From positions 1,096,237 to 1,160,236 of the forward strand of contig NZ_JH556653.1 of NCBI RefSeq assembly GCF_000179595.2: 64,000 bases of DNA, in the 5' to 3' direction. Within the stretch, counting starts at the first letter, position 1. Every line of letters begins with the position of its first letter. Below, one piece after another: positions 47,407-57,135 of the stretch. Origin of the DNA: Acetivibrio cellulolyticus CD2 (GTDB lineage Bacteria; Bacillota; Clostridia; Acetivibrionales; Acetivibrionaceae). The translations under genes and the position numbers were made by a program. Below the pieces are notes generated by a model. It had not been told where the DNA came from. It saw only the letters and a list, made by a program, of their open reading frames with translations, and made no database searches.

Positions 47407-48574
47407 ATATCAAGTAGTTCAACACATTAAAAAGCTGCCCGTCTTTCCAGTAAACCCTAGGTATTCTCTTTCCGATAATACATGCTATTTCATAATTTAT
47501 GGTGCCAATTTTGCTTGCTAGATCTTCTATCGATATTTCACTTCCGTTCTGGCTTCCAAAAAGCACAACTTCATCTCCTACGTTAACTTCTCCCTGAACG
47601 TCGGTCACATCTATCATACACTGATCCATACATATCTTTCCTACGATAGGCACCGACTGCCCATTAACCAATACTCTGCCCTTATTTGTCAGAAGCCTTG
47701 TATACCCATCAGCATAACCTATAGGTAATGTCGCAATCCTGCTTTCACGCTGCGTCTTGAATATCCTTCCATAACTTATGCAGGTATCTGTTTCTACGTC
47801 CTTAACCAGTATTATGTTTGCCTTTAAGGTCATGGCCGGCTTCAGGTTTATCCTGTCCTTTTGAACTTCTTCAGAAGGATACATTCCATATAATGCAATC
47901 CCGGGTCTTACCATATTAAGATGCATCTCCGGGAATTCAATAACACCTGCACTGTTGCAAACATGCTTTACAGGAATATATATACCTATACGGTTCAATT
48001 CACTGACAATACTCATAAATCTTTCGAACTGCATGTAGGTATAGCTTCTGTCAATCTCATCTGATGATGCAAAGTGTGTAAACAACCCTTCAATAATTAT
48101 TTTAGGCAGTTTACTTATTTTTACAACATTCTTTACTGCGCTGTAGCCAGGCATAAAACCTACCCTTGTCATTCCCGAATCTATTTTAATATGAATTTTT
48201 ATATTTTTATCAAGCCTTACGGCAGCTTCAGATAGCGCCTCTGCCAGGTCGTGACTGAATACCGTCTGAGTAACATCATTTAAAATGATCTCTTCTGCCC
48301 TTCTAGGGTCTGTATAGCTAAGTATCAGTATCGGTACGTCAATGCCGTTTTTCCTTAACTGAATAGCCTCATCAAGCATGGAAACCGCCAATCGTGTAAC
48401 CCCATTTTCAAGCAAGGTTTTAGCTACTTCCATTACACCATGCCCGTAAGCATCAGCTTTTACAACCCCCATTATTTCAGCCTTTTTGTCTGTTATTCTT
48501 CTTATCTCTTTTACATTATGGGCTATATTGTCAAGATTAACCTCTGCCCAAGCCCTGTTAAATTTGTAGTCCAT
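47405..48574 (-). CDS. alr: Alanine racemase
   Basis: A 389-residue pyridoxal-phosphate enzyme that interconverts L- and D-alanine for peptidoglycan. The cofactor Lys is K39 in VVKADAYGHG; the second catalytic base Tyr is in CISYGRIFKT near residue 265. Other marks: HIKIDSGMTRVGF, HVCNSAGVIEFPEMHLNMVR, RPGIALYG and ICMDQCMIDVT. I start it at the ATG at 48574 since GAGGGG lies 5 bases upstream; an ATG at 48592 lacks one. Order nnr - CBS - alr - mazEF on one strand resembles other Firmicutes. Confidence 0.95.
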   Translation of the reverse strand: MDYKFNRAWAEVNLDNIAHNVKEIRRITDKKAEIMGVVKADAYGHGVMEVAKTLLENGVTRLAVSMLDEAIQLRKNGIDVPILILSYTDPRRAEEIILNDVTQTVFSHDLAEALSEAAVRLDKNIKIHIKIDSGMTRVGFMPGYSAVKNVVKISKLPKIIIEGLFTHFASSDEIDRSYTYMQFERFMSIVSELNRIGIYIPVKHVCNSAGVIEFPEMHLNMVRPGIALYGMYPSEEVQKDRINLKPAMTLKANIILVKDVETDTCISYGRIFKTQRESRIATLPIGYADGYTRLLTNKGRVLVNGQSVPIVGKICMDQCMIDVTDVQGEVNVGDEVVLFGSQNGSEISIEDLASKIGTINYEIACIIGKRIPRVYWKDGQLFNVLNYLI

Positions 48575-48654
48575 TTCGACCCCTCGATCCATTATTTCAG
48601 TAAATTAGCTCACATTCTATTCTATCCGCAGCGGAACTCTTACTTGAAAATCTA

Positions 48655-49104
48655 TTACCGCTGTGATATGTACTTTATAACATCTGCTCTGCTTATGATA
48701 CCCACAAGCTTTTGATTATCAACAACAGGAATTCTGTTAATATCCTTTTCAATCATAAGTTCAGCAATCCGCTCAACTTCAGTGTCCGGTCCAATAGTTA
48801 CCACCTTTTTTGTCATTATCTCTTCTGCTCTAGTTGCAACAAGTTTCCTGAGTTCTTCATTATATTGCTTTACACTTTTTAAAAATATCAGTCCTCCAAG
48901 AATTTCTACAACAGGAGGGAAATGAGGTTCAATGTCTTTATATAGCAAATCCTTTTCCGAAACCATTCCTATAACTTTACTGCTGTCATCCAAAACCGGT
49001 ACTCCGCTGATATTCTTTTCAGATAATAAGTGGGCAATCTCTTCAACTGTAGTATCTTTCTTAATGGCAATTACATCTGTAGACATAATATCTCTAGCCT
49101 TCAT
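48655..49104 (-). CDS. Tandem CBS-domain protein
   Basis: A 149-residue protein made of two CBS motifs: MKARDIMSTDVIAIKKDTTV to about residue 60, and AEEIMTKKVVTIGPDTEVER to the end. CBS pairs bind adenine nucleotides and act as energy or ligand sensors; here no effector domain is attached. GGAGTGG lies 6 bases before the ATG at 49104, so I reject an upstream ATG at 49161. It lies between the NAD(P)HX repair gene and alr on the same strand. Confidence 0.9.
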   Translation of the reverse strand: MKARDIMSTDVIAIKKDTTVEEIAHLLSEKNISGVPVLDDSSKVIGMVSEKDLLYKDIEPHFPPVVEILGGLIFLKSVKQYNEELRKLVATRAEEIMTKKVVTIGPDTEVERIAELMIEKDINRIPVVDNQKLVGIISRADVIKYISQR

Positions 49105-49197
49105 TTTACACCACTCCTCTGTTTTTATATTAAATAAAGCAATTGCTTCCAACCGCAGCAAACCATTTCAACGATGCAGTTTCATCCCGCTACTCCA

Positions 49198-50790
49198 TTA
49201 AGGCAATTGTAAAATTTTTATTTGGTTAGGAATTTCCCGAACCAGATCGCCCGCAATAAGGCCATGTTCACCTTTTTCTGCTGCAATATTATCCCCACAA
49301 GCTCCATGCAAATATACTCCTGCAATTGAAGCATCCAGAGGTTTTAGTCCCTGCCCAATGAGCCCGGCGATAATTCCTGTCAATACATCTCCACTTCCAC
49401 CTGTAGACATTCCCGGATTACCTGTAGTATTTATATAGATTTCACCTTCAGGTGATGCAATGATAGTTCTTGAACCTTTTAGAACAGTGATTACACCCCA
49501 TTCTTTTGAGAAATTTCTGGCAATATTAACTCTGTCCTTCTGGACCTCTTTAACACTTGTGCCTATTAATCTTGCCATCTCACCCGGATGAGGAGTCATA
49601 ACTATCTGCGTTCTTATATCCTTTAGAACGGACAAATCTTTTGCTACCAGATTTATACCATCTGCATCAAGCACAATAGGTACTCTTGAACCTTTTATAA
49701 TATTATATACCACATCTGCAATTTCATTCCCTGCTGAAAGACCAGGCCCCACTGCTGCAACATTTACATTATTGAGCTGCTCTAATATTCCTGAAATTGA
49801 TTGCCTCGGAAGATAACCTTTATTCTCATCTTCAAAAGGTATTGTAACCGCCTCAACTAAAGCCCCAGCGTAAACAGGTACTAAAGATAACGGAGCTGCC
49901 AGATAAACAAGCCCTGCTCCTGATCTTAAGGCTGCTCCACCTGTAAGACACGCCGCTCCTGTCATTCCTCTAGATCCTGCTACAACAAGAATCTTTCCAT
50001 AGGTACCTTTATTGCTGTCTCTTCGCCTTCTTGGTATTAATTGTGAAACAAACTCCATGTCAATTAAATGGCCTTTTATTTTGATGTTATCGACAGCTGC
50101 CTTAGGTATTCCTATATCTACAATTTTCAAATCTCCAACATAGTCACAACCCGGATGTATTAGCTGCCCAATCTTCGGGAACCCAAAAGTCACTGTTGTA
50201 CAAGCCTTAATACATGAGCTTGATACTTTTCCGGTTTCTCCGTTCACTCCCGATGGAATATCTATAGCTATTACAGGAACATGGCAATCATTCACAAGCT
50301 CAATAACACACGCCATGATACCTTTAACCTCACCTTTTAGTCCCGTGCCCAATAATCCATCCACCACTATATCTGCCAATTCTACTCTCTTTTTAACCTC
50401 ATCGATTTGCTCATCTCTTGTAACTTCATTTATTTCAATTCCCATTTTGACCAGTATATCGAGGTTGGTCTTTGCATCTCCGGTAATATCAACAAGCTTT
50501 GACAACACATATACACTTACACTGGCACCCATGTTAAACAGGTGTCGTGCAACTGCAAAAGCGTCTCCTCCGTTGTTACCCTTACCTGCAAGTATAATAA
50601 CCTTTTTACTTGGCTCGTTTCGCTTCGCTGCACTGCTCGCCATGCAGCCTGGATCAGTGCCAAGGATTTTTGAAATCTCCCGGACAACCCCCAAGGCTGC
50701 ATTCTCCATCAATACCATCCCCGGTATACCAAAGTCATTTATGGCAGTTTTGTCAATTTCCTTCATTTGGTCAGGTGTTACTGCTCTCAT
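49198..50790 (-). CDS. nnr: Bifunctional NAD(P)HX epimerase / ADP-dependent dehydratase
   Basis: A 530-residue repair enzyme for damaged nicotinamide cofactor. Residues 1 to about 215 are the YjeF-N epimerase (MKEIDKTAINDFGIPGMVLM; ILAGKGNNGGDAFAVARHLF). Residues about 225-530 are the ribokinase-like dehydratase (GKILVVAGSRGMTGAACLTG; VMTPHPGEMARLIG; TTGNPGMSTGGSGDVLTGII). GGAGG lies 6 bases before the ATG at 50790; another ATG at 50793 is only 3 bases from it. Its place near alr follows the usual Firmicute order. Confidence 0.94.
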   Translation of the reverse strand: MRAVTPDQMKEIDKTAINDFGIPGMVLMENAALGVVREISKILGTDPGCMASSAAKRNEPSKKVIILAGKGNNGGDAFAVARHLFNMGASVSVYVLSKLVDITGDAKTNLDILVKMGIEINEVTRDEQIDEVKKRVELADIVVDGLLGTGLKGEVKGIMACVIELVNDCHVPVIAIDIPSGVNGETGKVSSSCIKACTTVTFGFPKIGQLIHPGCDYVGDLKIVDIGIPKAAVDNIKIKGHLIDMEFVSQLIPRRRRDSNKGTYGKILVVAGSRGMTGAACLTGGAALRSGAGLVYLAAPLSLVPVYAGALVEAVTIPFEDENKGYLPRQSISGILEQLNNVNVAAVGPGLSAGNEIADVVYNIIKGSRVPIVLDADGINLVAKDLSVLKDIRTQIVMTPHPGEMARLIGTSVKEVQKDRVNIARNFSKEWGVITVLKGSRTIIASPEGEIYINTTGNPGMSTGGSGDVLTGIIAGLIGQGLKPLDASIAGVYLHGACGDNIAAEKGEHGLIAGDLVREIPNQIKILQLP

Positions 50791-50868
50791 CATTTACCTC
50801 CAGACAGCTCTTTACAACGTATCTATTTAATATTTATAAAGGTGTATTTTATATGTTCATCGTTAGTT

Positions 50869-51561
50869 TTACTCATTTTCATTATCGGCATTATTCTCAG
50901 GCCTTAAAGTAGTAAAAGTTTCCCCAAAGTATTCCCTATCCAATTTTTCCAGCTCTTCTCCTCCTAGAAGGTCATGAAAATATGAATAAGTAGCAGTATC
51001 ATCCTGGGATAAAAACTCCTTCTCTTCAGTATATTCTTTTAACTTTTGCCTGGTTACCTCAATTAAACCTTCCAGTTCCCTATATATTTTCTGGTTTTCG
51101 CGCATTTTAAAATAGACAGTATTCACTGTATGCTCAAGAAGCTCAAGATTAGTATCTCTGACTTTGTCAGGATTAATCTCAAGCCCCTCTTCTATTTCCT
51201 TCAATCTTTCATTGATATGCTTTATTTCTTGTTCACAATTGTGCATTTCAAGTTTTGCCTGTTCGTCATTTTTCTCAAACACATCCGGAGTGAGCTTTAT
51301 AATTTTATCCATGCACTCTTTTTTTCTGTGCACCAGCTCTTTGGTTTCGGAAGTAAACCGTGAATCGTCCTTAATAAGCTCCCTAAGCTTTTTCTCACAT
51401 TCTAATATTTCCTCTGTTTTAGGGGTGTTTTGAAAGAGCCCATTCCACCTTTCATCAAGAATGAGAAGATGTATATTGTTTTTTTTAAGCACCCTTCTAT
51501 CAAACTTTTTCCGCTGATGCTGAACCTTCTTTTCAAAAAGCTTTTCAAGTGGATTAAACAT
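50869..51561 (-). CDS. Coiled-coil cytoplasmic protein of unknown function
   Basis: A 230-residue soluble protein without signal peptide, rich in charged residues. It is mostly long helices likely to form coiled coil (KTEEILECEKKLRELIKDDS; NCEQEIKHINERLKEIEEGL; KIYRELEGLIEVTRQKLKEY). The C-terminal 30 residues look disordered (ETFTTLRPENNADNENE). GAGGGGG precedes the ATG. It comes before the NAD(P)HX repair gene on the same strand. I know no family for it. Confidence 0.7.
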   Translation of the reverse strand: MFNPLEKLFEKKVQHQRKKFDRRVLKKNNIHLLILDERWNGLFQNTPKTEEILECEKKLRELIKDDSRFTSETKELVHRKKECMDKIIKLTPDVFEKNDEQAKLEMHNCEQEIKHINERLKEIEEGLEINPDKVRDTNLELLEHTVNTVYFKMRENQKIYRELEGLIEVTRQKLKEYTEEKEFLSQDDTATYSYFHDLLGGEELEKLDREYFGETFTTLRPENNADNENE

Positions 51562-51694
51562 AATACATCCCCCTCACCTGGCGCTTATCAACATTATACC
51601 TCTTTAATCCGTCATTAATGTTAAAAACGCACTGCACATGCTTGTGGTCTGCACTCCTTGGAAATTAATCCATGTCATTATCAGGTTATGGTTA

Positions 51695-53305
51695 TCAATT
51701 TTCCGTAAGTTTGTTTTTCCTTATTCTTATAATGCTTAAAACCGATAAAACAATCGCTACATCAACCCAAAAGAACAACATAACTCTAGGATAATACCAT
51801 ATATACTCAACCGCTGCCATAGTAAGTATTCCTAAAAGTGATGATATACCTGCTATTAATACATTGGTAAAATATACATTTGATTTTTCCAAAACACTTG
51901 TAACTGAACTTTTAACTGTTCTAAACAAAAACCATACAAATGATAAAATCCCCATGATACCCATCTCAATCCATATCTGCATATACAACACATGGGTGTG
52001 AACTGGCACTTTAGATGTATAAAGCTTATATTTGCCTACAATATCCATAAACACATCAGTTCCCAATCCAACTCCCGTTAGTACATAATCCTTTAGCATA
52101 GGCCATGAAGTCTGAATAATCTTAACTCTATATTGAGCCGATGTGTCTTTTGAAAGATTGAATAAAGTTTGTATCCTTCTATATACATGCTGCGGAAGAA
52201 ATGGTACTGCAATTATTCCAACAACCATCATTAAAGGCAGCAAACGTTTGTTTTTAAAAAACGTAAATACCAAAGCCGATACAGCAAATGCAATCCATGC
52301 CGACCTTGCACCTGTACAAAACAGAACTGCCAAAGCCGAAAGGCCCATTAATGAAAATATCGCTTTCTTGACAAAAGTCTTGGCATTTAATATAACCGCG
52401 ACGTAAAAAGGCAGCATCATTATCAATATTTCTGCAAAATTGTTCGGATTAAACACAGTAGCGTAAACCCTACCAGGCATACCTTCGTTTAATTTTACAT
52501 TAGTTAGCGAAGGATCAAAACGCACCGAATCAGAAGCAAACTGCCATAAACCATATAGTGAAATTACAGTTATACCAGCAAGAATTATCTCAACAAACGC
52601 GCCTAGGGACTTCTCATTTTTAATAGAACTCACAATAAGTATAACGAACAAAAAGCAAGTCATATTAATTAAAAGAAAATTAAAACTTAAACCACGATTA
52701 ATTGAGGTAATCCATGAAAGTGCTACAATCAACATAAACAGAACCAATGAAAAATCAAATGCCTTAAGGTTAAAATACGAATTCCGTTTAATTACGGTAC
52801 ATATAAATAACAAAACCAGCAATGCTATAGCCAATATAGCGCTATAGATGTTATGCCACATTTCATGAGGTGCAATCAATGTCACAAACAGAACCATTCC
52901 GATAATAATTTCAAACCTATGAAGCAATAATGACAGCAATCTTAGAAATATACTTTCTTTAAAAACCGCTTCATTACTTCTGTACAGATTTTTAAACATG
53001 TTTGAAGGTGCAGTAAATAAGAAATTTGCGAACCTGAATATCAGGCTGTTTTCCCACCACTTACCGACCCTTCCACTCCTTGCAAAGAATCCGAAAATTG
53101 AGCTGTTTGTAAACAAAACTATTAACATAACTACAACTTTATCTATAACTCGATGTATCAAACTATTCTCATAGGCTTCATTTACCCTATTTGCCACTCT
53201 TAGAACCCAGGCGAAAAACTTTCCGGTAAAACTCCCGGGATATGAAGCTTCAATTATTCTGATAATATAGAATATCGGCTTTAAAATAAAACTATTATAT
53301 ATCAA
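51695..53305 (-). CDS. O-antigen ligase-like (Wzy/WaaL) membrane protein
   Basis: A 536-residue polytopic protein with about eleven or twelve membrane segments. The Wzy_C-type features are the large external loop containing PVHTHVLYMQIWIEMGIMGI (about residue 438) and ARSAWIAFAVSALVF. Such enzymes polymerise or transfer lipid-linked glycans outside the membrane. The start is a TTG at 53305, 9 bases after AAAAGGAG; no ATG fits. It ends a six-gene surface-glycan group and starts 6 bases after the DUF4330 gene stop. It may attach the glycan to protein or lipid. Confidence 0.82.
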   Translation of the reverse strand: MIYNSFILKPIFYIIRIIEASYPGSFTGKFFAWVLRVANRVNEAYENSLIHRVIDKVVVMLIVLFTNSSIFGFFARSGRVGKWWENSLIFRFANFLFTAPSNMFKNLYRSNEAVFKESIFLRLLSLLLHRFEIIIGMVLFVTLIAPHEMWHNIYSAILAIALLVLLFICTVIKRNSYFNLKAFDFSLVLFMLIVALSWITSINRGLSFNFLLINMTCFLFVILIVSSIKNEKSLGAFVEIILAGITVISLYGLWQFASDSVRFDPSLTNVKLNEGMPGRVYATVFNPNNFAEILIMMLPFYVAVILNAKTFVKKAIFSLMGLSALAVLFCTGARSAWIAFAVSALVFTFFKNKRLLPLMMVVGIIAVPFLPQHVYRRIQTLFNLSKDTSAQYRVKIIQTSWPMLKDYVLTGVGLGTDVFMDIVGKYKLYTSKVPVHTHVLYMQIWIEMGIMGILSFVWFLFRTVKSSVTSVLEKSNVYFTNVLIAGISSLLGILTMAAVEYIWYYPRVMLFFWVDVAIVLSVLSIIRIRKNKLTEN

Positions 53306-53311
53306 AGCACA

Positions 53312-53806
53312 TTACTCCTTTTCTATATTATAAATTCTTCCTGAGAAAACAGCGTTTCCTACCCTCATTGTAACAGTTCTTCCTATATAGTAGTTAGCAC
53401 CAGTGAAAGAATATCCACCATCAGTGTTAGTTACACCAGTTCCTTCAACTTTCATATAATAAGAACAATAACCCGTTTTGCTGCCTACTATCCACTCACC
53501 GTTATGAAATTCGTGAAAAGATATTGCCTTGTCTATTTTTGGCGCTTCTATTACTTTTCCAAAAGTAGAACCATTTTCAAAATCTTTTACAATATCCCCT
53601 ACTTTAGCTGCTTTTACTGAGTAATCTGGGGCCTCATCAGCGTAAAAGGTTAATAAAAACTTTTCTTCATTTGGCTTAAAGGAAATAGTGTTTGACTTCG
53701 TCAGCTTGTACCCCACACCTACAACTGCTGCAACTACTACTAAAACAATTAAAATATCAATAATGCTTACCTTCCCAAAAAGCTTCCCCTTACTGTCAAT
53801 AATCAT
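53312..53806 (-). CDS. DUF4330 membrane-anchored protein
   Basis: A 164-residue protein with one N-terminal membrane helix (SIIDILIVLVVVAAVVGVGY) and an external beta-rich domain (EEKFLLTFYADEAPDYSVKA; KVGDIVKDFENGSTFGKVIE). The pattern is that of DUF4330, found beside polysaccharide genes in Firmicutes. Its function is unknown. TAGGAGTG precedes the ATG. It sits between the GT4 and ligase genes. Confidence 0.8.
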   Translation of the reverse strand: MIIDSKGKLFGKVSIIDILIVLVVVAAVVGVGYKLTKSNTISFKPNEEKFLLTFYADEAPDYSVKAAKVGDIVKDFENGSTFGKVIEAPKIDKAISFHEFHNGEWIVGSKTGYCSYYMKVEGTGVTNTDGGYSFTGANYYIGRTVTMRVGNAVFSGRIYNIEKE

Positions 53807-53828
53807 TTTTTATACACTCCTATATTAT

Positions 53829-54935
53829 TTATTCTTTACCTTTGCAACTTTCCCTGTATAAATTATATGTTTCTGCAGCCACCTTATCAAGGTTAAATTT
53901 CTCTTTAACAGTTTTTAACGCATTTTCCCTAAGCATCCTTTGCAGGTCTTTGTCACTCATAATGCGGTTAACAGCTTCTGCCAGTCCCTTTGAATTGTTA
54001 TATTCCACCAGTATTCCACAATTAGTCTCGTCATTAATTATATCACCATTTCCTGCCATATTTGTAGCTATAACAGGAATTCCACATGCCAAAACCTCAA
54101 TAATTGCGAAACTCAAAGCCTCATGCTCAGATGAATTTATATACAGATCACTTCCATATATCAAGTTTTTAATATCCTTACGAAAACCCGTAAATATTAC
54201 ATCATTTTCAAGACCCAATTCCCTTACTTGATTTTTGCACTCCTCAAACAAAGGCCCATCATTTGCAAGTACACACCTAAACTTCCTGTCTGTCAGCTTC
54301 TTAAGTTCAGCAACAGAATTAATGAGAAATTTGTGGCCCTTGTCATTGGCAAACCTTGATGCACATAAAAATACAAACTCGTCCTCTCCAATGCCAAATT
54401 CCTTTCTCATTGTGGATTCTATTTTCTCAGCCCAGTAGTTTACATCAATACCGTTAAAGATTACCTTTATCTTCTTGCCATCTACGCCATTTGAGATCAT
54501 CATATCCTTACCTTTGTTACAAACTGCAATAATAGTTGACCTGAGCGGATTAAGCATTCTGTTGGTTATTCTTAAGAATTTGTTATTATACAATATAAAA
54601 TGGTTTGTATAAAATACCTTAACCTTTGGATTTAACAGCTTTGACAACAATGCTATATAGTTCTCTCTCAAAAACTGTGTATGAATAAGATCAATATCCA
54701 GTTTTCTGCACAAATTGTTAAGCTCAATAACGGCTTTTATATCAAAAGGGTTTTTCATCTCAATCCTATAAGTATCTAGCCCTAGTTCCTTCAATCTTTC
54801 TACCAGCAAGCCCTCTTCATTATATGCAAAATATGCCTTGATTTTATCGTTATTCAGCTTTTCAACAAGTGTTTCAACATACCTTTCGGTTCCAGCCTTA
54901 CCTGCATGATTAAGCAAATACAAAACCTTTAACAT
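53829..54935 (-). CDS. GT4 glycosyltransferase
   Basis: A 368-residue GT-B fold enzyme of family 4. N-terminal acceptor domain: VLYLLNHAGKAGTERYVETL. C-terminal donor domain: FLCASRFANDKGHKFLINSV and the nucleotide-sugar site SSEHEALSFAIIEVLACGIP. It adds a sugar from a nucleotide donor to a lipid-linked intermediate on the inner face of the membrane; donor and acceptor are unknown. GGAGGTGAT lies 5 bases before the ATG at 54935, so I reject the ATG at 54968. Confidence 0.92.
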   Translation of the reverse strand: MLKVLYLLNHAGKAGTERYVETLVEKLNNDKIKAYFAYNEEGLLVERLKELGLDTYRIEMKNPFDIKAVIELNNLCRKLDIDLIHTQFLRENYIALLSKLLNPKVKVFYTNHFILYNNKFLRITNRMLNPLRSTIIAVCNKGKDMMISNGVDGKKIKVIFNGIDVNYWAEKIESTMRKEFGIGEDEFVFLCASRFANDKGHKFLINSVAELKKLTDRKFRCVLANDGPLFEECKNQVRELGLENDVIFTGFRKDIKNLIYGSDLYINSSEHEALSFAIIEVLACGIPVIATNMAGNGDIINDETNCGILVEYNNSKGLAEAVNRIMSDKDLQRMLRENALKTVKEKFNLDKVAAETYNLYRESCKGKE

Positions 54936-54995
54936 ATTATCACCTCCATAATAGGTATTAGTATCCAATGCTTTTTAACATAACATATACTATCT

Positions 54996-55532
54996 CTAGA
55001 CAGGTTTCCCATTTCTATACTTGATAACACGCGCAGGATTGCCCCCAACAACAGCATACTCGGGTACATCTTTAGTTACAACTGCTCCTGCACCAACTAT
55101 TGCTCCTTTATGGATTGTAACACCCGGCAGTACAATCACCCTGGCCGCAATCCAGACGTCATCTTCTATTACTACGGGCTTTTTCGGGTCAGTCTGAAGC
55201 CTCATTGGAATATCCAACCTGTCGTTTCTGTGATTCTGAGTAAAGATCATTACGTCGGGTCCAATCATTACATCATTGCCAATTTTTAAAGGCCCTGAAA
55301 CTCTGCTGTTCACACCCAAACCCGAGTTGTCACCTATTTCAATGCCTATCCCTGCTCCGAAAAAAGCACCGTGCTCGATATTTATATTTTTGCCTGTCTT
55401 TTCAAATATCCCTTTACACAACAAACGTCGTATCCGTTTGGACCCCAGGCTATAAACCATATCTGATCCTGGAAGATGCCGGCCAAAAGAATAATACAAC
55501 ATTAAACAAATATAGTATTTCAACTTTTTCAT
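54996..55532 (-). CDS. Hexapeptide-repeat O-acetyltransferase
   Basis: A 178-residue left-handed beta-helix acetyltransferase of the WbbJ/LacA group. Hexapeptide repeats run through [40 protein letters not shown] and [20 protein letters not shown]; the catalytic His is in FTQNHRND. The ending [17 protein letters not shown] is typical. GGAGGATTTGAA precedes the ATG. It probably acetylates the glycan made by this operon using acetyl-CoA. Confidence 0.92.
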   Translation of the reverse strand: MKKLKYYICLMLYYSFGRHLPGSDMVYSLGSKRIRRLLCKGIFEKTGKNINIEHGAFFGAGIGIEIGDNSGLGVNSRVSGPLKIGNDVMIGPDVMIFTQNHRNDRLDIPMRLQTDPKKPVVIEDDVWIAARVIVLPGVTIHKGAIVGAGAVVTKDVPEYAVVGGNPARVIKYRNGKPV

Positions 55533-55574
55533 TTCAAATCCTCCAAAACTATTGCTTTTTACATCTAATTCTTC

Positions 55575-57113
55575 CTAAAAGCCAACCTTGGTTTTGAGCT
55601 TATTTAATACATTCACAGTCTCATCAACTTTTAATATATATGTAGAAGCAAAATACACCAAAGCTCCAACTGCTGCAGGTAAAATAAGCTTAATTGTCCT
55701 ATCAATCAGAACATCTCCATATGTAAATCTGTTGACAACGTAAATCACAGGTAAAACAACTGCTGACATAATAATGCACGATAATGCTATCTTAAATACT
55801 ACCTTAGCAAGCTTTTTACATCCAAAGGCACCGATTTTCTTTCTAAGCATCAATACCAGCACCATAGCACCAGTCAGTATAGATATTGAGTTTGCAAGCG
55901 GTATCCCGTAAGCACCTATAATACGCAATAATACAAGGCTGAAAGAAATATTAACTGCAATTATAATTATACCTATCACTGCAGGCTTTTTAGTATCTTT
56001 TAATGAATAAAAAGCTCTGTCAACAACTTCCTTTACACCTGTACCAATTATACCAATTGCATAAAATGCCATCAGCATACTCCCAAGGTTTACAGCATCT
56101 GGTGTAAACTTGCCCCACCCTACAACTAGGTTTAATAGTTCTTTCCTCACTAAAATAAATCCCGCTGTTACAGGTAATAAAAAGTAAAAAATAGTTGTGA
56201 GGACCTTTATAATACTGGCCTTAAATTCATCCATTTCACCTCTTGCAACAAGGGCTGAAAACTTCGGAAAAATAACCGCCGTAACTGAGTATACAAAAGC
56301 CAGCACAGCATATGACACAAGGTTTTGTGCAAACGTAAGTATTGTTACCATATTGCCAAGGTTTGCCGCAACTGTAACATTAAAAAAATTATTCAGAGGA
56401 TAGGCAGAAGTACCTATCATAATTGGAATCATAAGCTTTATAGCTTTTCTTATATCTTCATCCCTGTAATTTAAAGACGGCCTGAACCGATAATCGGTAT
56501 TCAAAATGGGTGGTATCAGAATAAGTGCCTGTGTGGAAAGACCAATAAACGTCGCAATCAGCAAGCCTTTAACTCCAAATCTATTGCCCAAAAACAGGAC
56601 ATATCCTATAACAATAACACTGCTTGGTATACTCACAAGAGCAGGCCAGTTAAACTTGCCCAAGGATTGCAAAATACCTTGAAATATGTAGTTTAAAGCA
56701 AAAAATATCATAATCGGAAACATTATTCTTAGTGCAGTAACTGCAAAATCATAACTTTTTGTCTTAAACTCTGTCATCAAAGGAAAAATTGGAGCCAAAA
56801 GTATTCCTGCAATAGCTAGCAGCATTGTAAAAACTGTTGCAAGGCTGATAGCATTGTCCGCAAATTTATATGCTCTAGTTTTGTTTCCTGCTTCAAGATT
56901 ACCTGAAAATATTGGTATTACTACTGTAGTCAAAGCTGTTCCAAACACAGTAAAAATAATATTTGGAAACTGTGTCGCATACGAGTAAATATTTATATAT
57001 ACATCATCTGTTCCAAAAAATGCTGTATATATGATCACACTTAAAAAGGACATAAGCCTTGAAACTATCGTGATAATCATAACAATGCTTACTGTTTTTG
57101 CAGTACTTTTCAT
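55575..57113 (-). CDS. murJ: MurJ/MviN-family lipid flippase
   Basis: A 512-residue polytopic protein with about 14 membrane segments of the MviN/MurJ (MOP exporter) family: VSIVMIITIVSRLMSFLSVI, NYIFQGILQSLGKFNWPALV, SAYPLNNFFNVTVAANLGNM and VVDRAFYSLKDTKKPAVIGI. MurJ flips lipid II for peptidoglycan; copies within glycan operons may instead flip a lipid-linked oligosaccharide. AAGGAG precedes the ATG. Given its place among glycan genes the second role is a fair inference. Confidence 0.88.
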   Translation of the reverse strand: MKSTAKTVSIVMIITIVSRLMSFLSVIIYTAFFGTDDVYINIYSYATQFPNIIFTVFGTALTTVVIPIFSGNLEAGNKTRAYKFADNAISLATVFTMLLAIAGILLAPIFPLMTEFKTKSYDFAVTALRIMFPIMIFFALNYIFQGILQSLGKFNWPALVSIPSSVIVIGYVLFLGNRFGVKGLLIATFIGLSTQALILIPPILNTDYRFRPSLNYRDEDIRKAIKLMIPIMIGTSAYPLNNFFNVTVAANLGNMVTILTFAQNLVSYAVLAFVYSVTAVIFPKFSALVARGEMDEFKASIIKVLTTIFYFLLPVTAGFILVRKELLNLVVGWGKFTPDAVNLGSMLMAFYAIGIIGTGVKEVVDRAFYSLKDTKKPAVIGIIIIAVNISFSLVLLRIIGAYGIPLANSISILTGAMVLVLMLRKKIGAFGCKKLAKVVFKIALSCIIMSAVVLPVIYVVNRFTYGDVLIDRTIKLILPAAVGALVYFASTYILKVDETVNVLNKLKTKVGF

Positions 57114-57135
57114 TTAGTTAAATCTCCTTATATTT

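Noticed and set aside
50315-50830. Open frame of 171 codons on the plus strand opposite the NAD(P)HX repair gene
   Set aside because: The minus strand holds a fully conserved enzyme here; the plus frame is Ser/Thr/Pro-rich shadow sequence without a start signal.
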